DNA from: Bacillota bacterium
GTDB taxonomy: Bacteria > Bacillota > Clostridia > Acetivibrionales > DTU013
DNA: 11,395 bases
Reading direction: 5' to 3'
Assembly: GCA_023435805.1 (NCBI GenBank)
Contig: JAEZMC010000334.1
Span: 1 to 11,395, forward strand
Part shown: positions 6,759-11,395 of the stretch, in pieces
Position numbering within the stretch: position 1 is the first letter of the stretch
How the letters are laid out: every line of letters starts with the position of its first letter
The notes under the pieces: model-generated
The model's input: only the letters and a program-made list of their open reading frames with translations
What the model was told of the DNA's origin: nothing
The model's database searches: none
Translations under genes and position numbers: made by a program

Positions 6759-7745
6759 GTGGGAGACATTCTGTCTCAAAATGAAATAGATGATCTGCTT
6801 AAAGCGCTGAGTACGGGTGAAATCGATGCACACCAGATGCAAACCACCACGCAGGAAAAAAAGGTAAAGAGCCATGACTTTAAAAGGGCAAGCAAGTTTG
6901 CCAAGGACCATATCAAGACGCTCAATATCATATACGACAACTATGCGCGGTTGGTGACCAACTTTCTTACCGGGTATCTCAGAACACTGGTACAGGTAGA
7001 TGTTGTCACCGTGGAAGCATTGCCCTACAGCGATTTCAGCAATTCCGTATCCAATCCGGTCATATTGGCCATCATTGATTTTGCTCCTTTAACAGGGACC
7101 ATCATTCTCGAGATCGAGCCTCATATCGCATTTGCGCTGGTGGACAGGATACTCGGAGGGAAGGGTTCCTCCATCGAGCGTGTACGGGAGTTTACCGAAA
7201 TCGAACTTGCCATCATTGAGCGGATTATCATACAGATTTTAAATTTGATGCGTGAGCCTTGGGAAAACGTGCTTTCCATCAGGCCCAGGCTGGACAAAAT
7301 CGAAACCAATGCCCAGTTTGCCCAGATCGTTGCACAGAATGAGACTGTCGCACTGATTACACTTAGTGCACGGGTGGGAGATGTGGATGGTATGATCAAC
7401 ATATGCATTCCCCATATGGTTGTTGAACCGATCGTTTCCAAGCTGAGCACGAAGTTCTGGTTTTCAAATGTAGAAAAAGAAGCTACGCCTGAAATGAAGG
7501 ATACAATAGAAATGAAGGTACGCAATACCATCGTGCCTCTAAAGGCACTGCTGGGCAAGACTACCATAAGCGTCAGCGATTTTTTGGACTTGCAGCCGGG
7601 AGATGTGCTGCAACTGGATACGGCAGTCAATGACGATATGGAGATACAAGTAGGGGACCTTTTGAAATTTTACGCTACGCCCGGTGTGAAGAAAAACAAG
7701 GTCGCAATCAAAATTTCCAAGGTTCTGAAGAAGGAGGATGAATAG
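6759..7745 (+). CDS. fliM: Flagellar motor switch protein FliM
   Basis: This 328-residue C-ring protein starts at GTG 6759 behind AGGAGGTG at 6744-6751. FliM binds CheY-P, contacts FliG and sets rotation direction. The N-terminal CheY-P-binding peptide is present (MGDILSQNEIDDLL, residues 1-14), followed by a variable linker and the CheC-like middle domain. The conserved GGxG turn that contacts FliG is at residues 133-136 (GGKG), followed by REFTEIELAIIERI. The C-terminal SpoA/FliN-like domain covers about residues 245-325, with LQPGDVLQLDTAVNDDMEI. Length is typical. The gene ends in TAG at 7743-7745, and the fliY ribosome site AAGGAGG lies inside its last codons, so both switch proteins are likely translated in a coupled way. 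Confidence 0.96.
   Translation: MGDILSQNEIDDLLKALSTGEIDAHQMQTTTQEKKVKSHDFKRASKFAKDHIKTLNIIYDNYARLVTNFLTGYLRTLVQVDVVTVEALPYSDFSNSVSNPVILAIIDFAPLTGTIILEIEPHIAFALVDRILGGKGSSIERVREFTEIELAIIERIIIQILNLMREPWENVLSIRPRLDKIETNAQFAQIVAQNETVALITLSARVGDVDGMINICIPHMVVEPIVSKLSTKFWFSNVEKEATPEMKDTIEMKVRNTIVPLKALLGKTTISVSDFLDLQPGDVLQLDTAVNDDMEIQVGDLLKFYATPGVKKNKVAIKISKVLKKEDE
7731..7737 (+). promoter_or_regulatory. Ribosome binding site fixing the fliY start
   Basis: AAGGAGG lies within the end of fliM, nine bases before ATG 7747. An in-frame ATG at 7738 immediately follows the site with no spacer and is therefore an unlikely start. Confidence 0.75.
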
Positions 7746-7746
7746 T

Positions 7747-8940
7747 ATGGGAGATATGTTATCACAGGCTGAAATAGATGCTCTACTTAACGGCACACCG
7801 CTGGATACACCTGAAGATACCGGATTTAAGCAGGAGGACCTTTCTTCGCAGGAGATTGATGCGCTGGGTGAGATAGGGAACATCAGCATGGGTACCTCCG
7901 CCACAACGCTGTTTACGCTTTTAGGCCAGAAGGTTCTGATTACGACTCCGAAGGTATCTGTAAGCACGTGGGAAGACTTGTCCGCGGAATATTCCACTGC
8001 TCATGTTGCAGTACGGGTAGAGTATACTCACGGATTGGTGGGCAGCAATCTTCTGATCATGAAGGAAGACGATGTAAAGGTGATAACGGACCTGATGATG
8101 GGCGGCGACGGCAGCAATACGTCCGGAGCTCTTTCCGATCTGCATCTGAGCGCCATAAGCGAGGCGATGAACCAAATGGTGGGGTCGTCCTCCACTTCCA
8201 TGTCCTCCATGTTCGACAAACGGATCGATATCTCACCGCCGAAGGCGTTTATTCTGGAAATCGGCAATCCGCAGCAGAATCTGGGCATCGATGGAAATGA
8301 AAAGATCGTCAAAATTGCATTTAAAATGATCGTGGGCGATCTGATCGACAGTGAAATCATGCAGATACTGCCGATATCCTTTGCAAAGAAGCTGGTTGAA
8401 AACCTGCTGCATCTGGATACCGGCAGCGGAACATTCCCAATTCCGAGCACACCCAAACGGCAGCCCGAACCGCCGCCTCAGAAGCCGAATGTACCGCCTG
8501 CTCCTCAGCAGCCCATGTACACGCAGCCGCAACCGCAGCATATGCCCCAGCCACAGAGCTATCAGGCTGACTACGGTTATGAACAGCCTGCCGCATGGGG
8601 CGGAAATCAGGACCACAGACAGAATAGAGAGCCAGTTAACGTGCAGCCGGTTCACTTTCAGAATTTTGATGACGGAAGGATCGTGCTGGAAAAGAAAAAT
8701 ATCAGCCTGATTATGGATGTACCACTGCAGGTAACTGTGGAACTGGGCCGTACCCAGAAGCTGATCAAGGATATATTGGAATTCGGTCCCGGCTCAATCA
8801 TAGAACTGGACAAGCTGGCCGGGGAGCCGGTAGATATCCTGGTCAACGGAAAAGCGATTGCAAAGGGCGAGGTTGTTGTCATTGATGAAAGCTTTGGCGT
8901 AAGGGTAACCGATATTATCCATCCGAGCAAACGGCTTTAA
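7747..8940 (+). CDS. fliY: Flagellar motor switch phosphatase FliY
   Basis: This 397-residue protein, counted from ATG 7747, begins MGDMLSQAEIDALL, parallel to the FliM N-terminus and probably also binding CheY-P. A CheC-type phosphatase domain follows with both copies of the D/S-x3-E-x2-N-x22-P motif: D38, E42, N45 and P68; then S135, E139, N142 and P165. Both active sites look intact, so FliY should hydrolyse CheY-P at the switch. A Pro/Gln-rich linker spans about residues 230-316. The C-terminal SpoA/FliN domain (about 318-397) has MDVPLQVTVELGRT and LDKLAGEPVDILVNG and builds the base of the C-ring. FliY replaces FliN in many Firmicutes and some others; no separate fliN is in the window. 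cheY follows after a 249-nt gap. Confidence 0.96.
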   Translation: MGDMLSQAEIDALLNGTPLDTPEDTGFKQEDLSSQEIDALGEIGNISMGTSATTLFTLLGQKVLITTPKVSVSTWEDLSAEYSTAHVAVRVEYTHGLVGSNLLIMKEDDVKVITDLMMGGDGSNTSGALSDLHLSAISEAMNQMVGSSSTSMSSMFDKRIDISPPKAFILEIGNPQQNLGIDGNEKIVKIAFKMIVGDLIDSEIMQILPISFAKKLVENLLHLDTGSGTFPIPSTPKRQPEPPPQKPNVPPAPQQPMYTQPQPQHMPQPQSYQADYGYEQPAAWGGNQDHRQNREPVNVQPVHFQNFDDGRIVLEKKNISLIMDVPLQVTVELGRTQKLIKDILEFGPGSIIELDKLAGEPVDILVNGKAIAKGEVVVIDESFGVRVTDIIHPSKRL

Positions 8941-8980
8941 ACAACCTGTTTCTGCATGATTTGCGGTTTGGGGACATAAT

Positions 8981-9010
8981 TTGACACCCAAAACATACAG
9001 TATGTGTAAT
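8981..9010 (+). promoter_or_regulatory. Predicted sigma-A-type promoter upstream of cheY
   Basis: A perfect -35 box TTGACA (8981-8986) is followed after 18 bases by TGTAAT (9005-9010), five of six matches to the -10 consensus. Transcription would begin near 9017, giving cheY a leader of about 170 nt. A palindrome, ACATAC-A-GTATGT at 8993-9005, fills the spacer. The call is based on motif match only. Confidence 0.5.
8993..9005. promoter_or_regulatory. Palindrome in promoter spacer, possible operator
   Basis: ACATAC and GTATGT are perfect inverted arms of six bases around one central A. The site lies between the -35 and -10 boxes of the predicted cheY promoter and touches the -10 box, a place where a bound regulator would affect RNA polymerase. 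No regulator gene is visible in the window. Confidence 0.4.
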
Positions 9011-9035
9011 TTTTTGTTGATTATACCGCTGTGAA

Positions 9036-9045
9036 ATGTTAACAT
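9036..9045. repeat. Perfect 10-bp palindrome ATGTTAACAT
   Basis: ATGTTAACAT reads the same on both strands and lies about 20 bases past the predicted transcription start of the cheY leader. It could be a second protein-binding site or chance in an AT-rich stretch. Confidence 0.3.
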
Positions 9046-9068
9046 AAATTAAGACTGCTCTGTGGTTC

Positions 9069-9159
9069 GGCTAAAATATTATTTCCTGTTTTTTCGGGAA
9101 ACGGAGCGGTTCGTGCAGTTTCCCGGAAAAATATCGGCGGAAGTACTATTTTAACGATG
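9069..9159 (+). promoter_or_regulatory. Candidate structured element, copy 2 (fliY-cheY gap)
   Basis: This 91-nt segment begins GGCTAAAATATTA, contains a hairpin with 8-bp perfect arms CGGGAAAC (9095-9102) and GTTTCCCG (9118-9125), which extends with flanking T and A runs past one bulged G. The 15-base loop starts GGAGC and ends GTGCA. It continues through GGAAAAATATCGGCGGAAGT to a TTTTAACGATG end. Copy 3 (11195-11288) matches it closely along its whole length, with paired changes in the stem. It lies in the predicted cheY leader, about 30 nt before the cheY start. I do not recognise it as a known riboswitch or leader. Confidence 0.65.
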
Positions 9160-9189
9160 ACTATACTCACACAATAAGGGGAGAGATGT

Positions 9190-9552
9190 ATGGGAAAAAG
9201 GATTTTGATTGTTGACGATGCTGCTTTTATGAGGATGATGATCAAGGACATTTTGTCCAAGAACGGCTATGAGGTAGTCGGAGAAGCCGAACATGGCGGC
9301 CGTGCAATTGAAAAGTACAAGGAACTGGTACCGGACCTTGTAATTATGGATATTACCATGCCTGAGGTAGATGGAATACAGGCAGTTAAGGAAATCCGAA
9401 AAATCAACTCCGATTCCCAGGTGATCATGTGTTCCGCAATGGGACAGCAGGCAATGGTTATCGAATCGATACAGGCAGGAGCAAGAGATTTTATTGTGAA
9501 GCCATTTCAGGCTGAACGCGTTATAGAAGCTGTTAAAAAGGTACTGGGTTGA
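9190..9552 (+). CDS. cheY: Chemotaxis response regulator CheY
   Basis: This 120-residue stand-alone receiver domain carries all key residues: acidic pair D9 and D10, phosphoacceptor D54 (in LVIMDITMPEVDG), S82 at the Ser/Thr switch position and K104 before P105. CheY is phosphorylated by CheA; CheY-P binds FliM and FliY to alter rotation, and in this organism FliY is the likely local phosphatase. No output domain is present, and the length is standard. Start ATG 9190 is preceded by AAGGGGAG. It sits between fliY and fliO as in the Bacillus fla/che operon. Unlike its neighbours it has a long upstream gap with a predicted promoter and a structured element, so it may be controlled separately. 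Confidence 0.96.
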   Translation: MGKRILIVDDAAFMRMMIKDILSKNGYEVVGEAEHGGRAIEKYKELVPDLVIMDITMPEVDGIQAVKEIRKINSDSQVIMCSAMGQQAMVIESIQAGARDFIVKPFQAERVIEAVKKVLG

Positions 9553-9566
9553 ATTCCCTTCGGAAT
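9553..9566 (+). promoter_or_regulatory. Small hairpin right after the cheY stop
   Basis: ATTCC (9553-9557) pairs with GGAAT (9562-9566) around a CTTC loop, starting at the base after the cheY stop codon. There is no T-run, so it is not a standard terminator; a role in mRNA processing or stability is possible. Confidence 0.3.
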
Positions 9567-9579
9567 ACGGTCAATACCA

Positions 9580-9612
9580 TGGCCGGCGCAGCCGTTCTCT
9601 GACGGATGGCCG
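9580..9612 (+). promoter_or_regulatory. Imperfect hairpin upstream of fliO
   Basis: TGGCCG at 9580-9585 and again at 9607-9612 can pair with each other (four G-C pairs and two G-U pairs), enclosing a CCGT/ACGG inner stem (9592-9595, 9602-9605). It ends a few bases before the GGGGGAG ribosome site of fliO. An in-frame ATG at 9606 lies inside it and is therefore an unlikely fliO start. Confidence 0.3.
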
Positions 9613-9629
9613 GGAATCGGGGGAGTATT

Positions 9630-10142
9630 ATGGAGGGAATGGATGTACTAAAGGTCATATTGCTTCTGGTCGGTTTCTGTTTATTGCTTTTTCTTACATA
9701 TGTGACGACCAGGTACATCGGCGGAAAGCAGAATAAAGCCATGCGGGGTAAAAATATCAGCATTGTTGAAACGGTGAGCCTTGGCATGGATAAGCGCATA
9801 CACCTTATAAAGGCAGGCAACCAGCATATTCTTATTGCATCGACCGCCAAAACCGTAGAGTTTCTCACAACGGTTTCGCTGGATGAGGAAACGGCCGGGC
9901 AGGAAACAGATGTGCACGAAACCGGCAATCCTTTCGATTTCAGAGTGTTTTTTGAAAAGTATGCGGACATGTATAAGGCAAAAAAGGATAAGACAAACGA
10001 AACAGCAGCACAGAATACGGCTACCAGGGATATTCCGGAAAACCGCGATTTCAGATCCAACCTCGGCAGGTTGAGATCCATTGTACAAAAGAGTTCGGTT
10101 CATGTAAAAGAAAACGGGGATGACTTCACGAATGAAAAATAG
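9630..10142 (+). CDS. fliO: Flagellar export gate assembly protein FliO (FliZ in Bacillus)
   Basis: This 170-residue protein is counted from ATG 9630, four bases after GGGGGAG; ATG 9606 lacks a ribosome site. It has one N-terminal membrane helix at about residues 5-27, then the FliO core strand region GKNISIVETVSLGMDKRIHLIKAGNQHILIAS in outline (about 41-72), and a charged, poorly conserved cytoplasmic tail. FliO helps assemble the FliP ring of the export gate and is not universal. The gene precedes fliP and overlaps it by 11 nt (fliP from ATG 10132). Sequence conservation in this family is low, so position carries much of the weight. Confidence 0.88.
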   Translation: MEGMDVLKVILLLVGFCLLLFLTYVTTRYIGGKQNKAMRGKNISIVETVSLGMDKRIHLIKAGNQHILIASTAKTVEFLTTVSLDEETAGQETDVHETGNPFDFRVFFEKYADMYKAKKDKTNETAAQNTATRDIPENRDFRSNLGRLRSIVQKSSVHVKENGDDFTNEK

Positions 10143-10902
10143 ATTGAGAGGTCTGCAGGTTGTTGTAATATTTCTTATAGTCATATTCTTCAGTTCGGAT
10201 GTTTTTGCAGAAACAACATTCCCATTCAAGTTCGGCTTCAGTGTAGAGCCCGCGTCTTCACCACAGGAGGTATCCACCAGCATACAGATACTGCTGATGC
10301 TGACAGTATTGTCTCTGGCACCCTCCATCATCATCATGATGACCTCCTTTACGCGGATCATTATCGTACTTTCGTTTTTAAGAAATGCTCTGGGTACACA
10401 ACAAATGCCGCCTAATCAGGTTCTGATAGGGCTTGCTTTGTTTTTGTCCCTTTTTATTATGACGCCGGTCATCAGCGATATCAACACGCAGGCGTATGAA
10501 CCCTTCAATCAGGGCACTATTACGCAGCAGCAGGCGATTGACAATTCTTCACAGGTTATAAAGGGCTTTATGCTCAAGCAGTTCGGTAAAAACGAGAAGG
10601 ACCTGGCTTTTTTTGTATCGCTGGCTAAGATACAAACGCCGGTAGACCCCAAAGATCTTCCGCTTACAGTGGTGATACCGGCTTTTATCATAAATGAACT
10701 GACAATTGCGTTTAAAATTGGGTTTTTGATTTTCATACCTTTTTTGATTATCGATATGGTGGTTTCCAGTACATTGATGTCCATGGGTATGATGATGCTG
10801 CCGCCGGTGATGATTTCACTGCCGTTCAAGATTCTGCTTTTTATCATGGTGGACGGCTGGTCGCTGATTACCAAAACACTGATCACTTCATTTATTACAT
10901 AG
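10132..10902 (+). CDS. fliP: Flagellar type III export gate protein FliP
   Basis: This 256-residue integral membrane protein is counted from ATG 10132. It has a cleavable-type signal peptide (basic MKNRLRG, hydrophobic core, likely cleavage after A26 in DVFA-E), as known for FliP. The conserved family segment SIIIMMTSFTRIIIVLSFLR, then NALGTQQMPPNQVLIGLALF and LFIMTPV, is present, followed by a polar loop and C-terminal membrane helices with MGMMMLPPVMISLPFKILLF. FliP with FliQ and FliR forms the export channel. ATG 10120 is an alternative start four codons upstream, but GGGG touches it directly; from 10132 the spacing is about 11 bases. The gene starts inside the end of fliO, implying coupled translation. 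Confidence 0.95.
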   Translation: MKNRLRGLQVVVIFLIVIFFSSDVFAETTFPFKFGFSVEPASSPQEVSTSIQILLMLTVLSLAPSIIIMMTSFTRIIIVLSFLRNALGTQQMPPNQVLIGLALFLSLFIMTPVISDINTQAYEPFNQGTITQQQAIDNSSQVIKGFMLKQFGKNEKDLAFFVSLAKIQTPVDPKDLPLTVVIPAFIINELTIAFKIGFLIFIPFLIIDMVVSSTLMSMGMMMLPPVMISLPFKILLFIMVDGWSLITKTLITSFIT

Positions 10903-10919
10903 AACGGGGAGGAAGAAGC

Positions 10920-11189
10920 ATGGACCAGGGTACGGTTATCAATATCGCACAGAATGCATTGCTGACCACACTGTATGTTGCGGCTCCACTGCTTGGCCTG
11001 AGCCTCCTTGTGGGGCTGGCGGTGAGTATTTTTCAGGCAACGACGCAGATTCAGGAACAGACATTGTCATTCATACCCAAAATACTGGCTATCATTGTAG
11101 CTATTGGCGTATTCGGGTCCTGGATGCTGAAAACGCTGATGGAGTACACCAACAACCTGTATGAGAATATCAATCACTTTATCCGGTAA
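10920..11189 (+). CDS. fliQ: Flagellar type III export gate protein FliQ
   Basis: This 89-residue protein has two membrane helices (about residues 13-38 and 50-72) and the family core PLLGLSLLVGLAVSIFQATTQIQEQTL in outline, with the TQIQEQTLSF-P-K segment diagnostic for FliQ. Four FliQ copies pack around the FliP/FliR channel. Length is exactly typical. ATG 10920 is preceded by GGGGAGGAAG. fliP ends 17 nt upstream, while fliR begins only after a gap of about 117 nt, unusually long for this gene pair, which holds the third copy of the structured element. Confidence 0.96.
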   Translation: MDQGTVINIAQNALLTTLYVAAPLLGLSLLVGLAVSIFQATTQIQEQTLSFIPKILAIIVAIGVFGSWMLKTLMEYTNNLYENINHFIR

Positions 11190-11194
11190 GGCTT

Positions 11195-11288
11195 GGCTGA
11201 AATATTACAGCCGCTCCATTTGCGGGGAATGGAGCAGATGGTGCATATTCCCCGGAAAAGATCGGTGAAAGTTTTTTTTAAACGGATG
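11195..11288 (+). promoter_or_regulatory. Candidate structured element, copy 3 (fliQ-fliR gap)
   Basis: This 94-nt segment begins GGCTGAAATATTA, matching copy 2 (9069) at 12 of 13 bases. It has a hairpin with perfect 8-bp arms CGGGGAAT (11223-11230) and ATTCCCCG (11247-11254). Its loop again starts GGAGC and contains GTGCA, and it runs through GGAAAAGATCGGTGAAAGT to TTTAAACGGATG. Compared with copy 2 two stem positions change on both arms (A-T to G-C, C-G to T-A), which supports a selected structure. GGCTG can also pair with CAGCC (11208-11212) in this copy. A run of eight T at 11272-11279 follows 17 nt after the hairpin, too far for a normal terminator. Confidence 0.65.
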
Positions 11289-11306
11289 CCTGGACGAGGA
11301 GGGGGC

Positions 11307-11395
11307 TTGAATTTGCCAATACCGGCGGGACTGTTGTTGAACGGATTTGAAATATTTTTGCTAGTTTTTGTACGAATGACCGGTCTGTTTGTAGT
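11307..11395 (+). CDS. fliR: Flagellar export gate protein FliR, N-terminal fragment
   Basis: Only the first 29 codons are in the window, reading MNLPIPAGLLLNGFEIFLL and then VFVRMTGLFV, the typical first membrane helix of FliR. FliR completes the FliP/FliQ/FliR export channel. TTG 11307 follows AGGAGGGGG (11297-11305) with a short spacer; TTG 11313, two codons later, has a longer spacer and is an equal alternative. The frame is open to the last base. Position after fliQ agrees with the call. Confidence 0.88.
   Translation, partial: MNLPIPAGLLLNGFEIFLLVFVRMTGLFV

Noticed and set aside
7738..7746. ATG 7738 as fliY start
   Set aside because: It touches the AAGGAGG site with no spacer, and MGDMLSQ from 7747 parallels the FliM N-terminus.
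9095..9125. Hairpin before cheY as an intrinsic terminator of the upstream operon
   Set aside because: The bases after the hairpin are GGAAAAATATCGG, with no U-tract. T-rich sequence comes before it instead.
9570..9629. A fourth copy of the three-copy element before fliO
   Set aside because: It is about 30 nt too short, lacks the GGCT-R-A start and its similarity at the 3' end coincides with the fliO ribosome site.
9681..10361. 226-codon open frame on the - strand opposite fliO and fliP
   Set aside because: It is antisense to two well-identified genes, has no ribosome site or recognisable domain and spans their junction; a shadow frame.

Overview
The window is a block of a flagellar (fla/che-type) operon, read entirely on the + strand. 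The gene order is fliI(3' end)-fliJ-ylxF-fliK-flgD-TIGR02530 gene-flgE-swrD-fliL-fliM-fliY-cheY-fliO-fliP-fliQ-fliR(5' end). This is essentially the order of the Bacillus subtilis fla/che operon. FliY instead of FliN, SwrD/FlbD, the TIGR02530 flagellar operon protein, strong AGGAGG ribosome sites and frequent TTG/GTG starts point to a Gram-positive Firmicute, most likely a member of the Clostridia. The base composition is moderate rather than very AT-rich. I cannot name a species. motA/motB are not between swrD and fliL here, although some clostridial and spirochaete operons have them there.

Positions 1-1519 carry the export ATPase end (FliI), its stalk protein FliJ and a membrane-anchored coiled-coil protein with a MgtE-N/MotE-like C-terminus. 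Positions 1552-5812 are the hook module: FliK (hook-length control), FlgD (hook cap), a small flagellar operon protein and FlgE (hook subunit). Positions 6009-8940 are the motor and switch: SwrD, FliL, FliM and FliY. Positions 9190-11395 hold CheY and the export gate (FliO, FliP, FliQ, start of FliR). Together they export and assemble the hook, build the C-ring switch and receive the chemotaxis signal: CheY-P binds FliM/FliY, and FliY can dephosphorylate it.

Most junctions are tight or overlapping. The exceptions are the gaps flgE-swrD (196 nt), fliY-cheY (249 nt) and fliQ-fliR (117 nt). Each of these three gaps contains what I read as a copy of the same element of about 92 nt (5847-5938, 9069-9159, 11195-11288). 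Each copy starts with GGCT, has a central hairpin with GGA in its loop, then an A-rich stretch, CGGYG, and a T-rich end closing in CGATG or CGGATG. The two best copies keep the hairpin through paired base changes. I do not recognise it as a known RNA family, and it is the most interesting feature of the window. The cheY gap also holds a good sigma-A-like promoter with a palindrome between its -35 and -10 boxes, so the copy there would lie in the cheY leader.

Other points: FlgD has a C-terminal beta module present about three times, and FlgE has a lower-GC central segment. No gene-free stretch exceeds 300 nt. I see no tRNA, rRNA, CRISPR array, insertion sequence or convincing intrinsic terminator.
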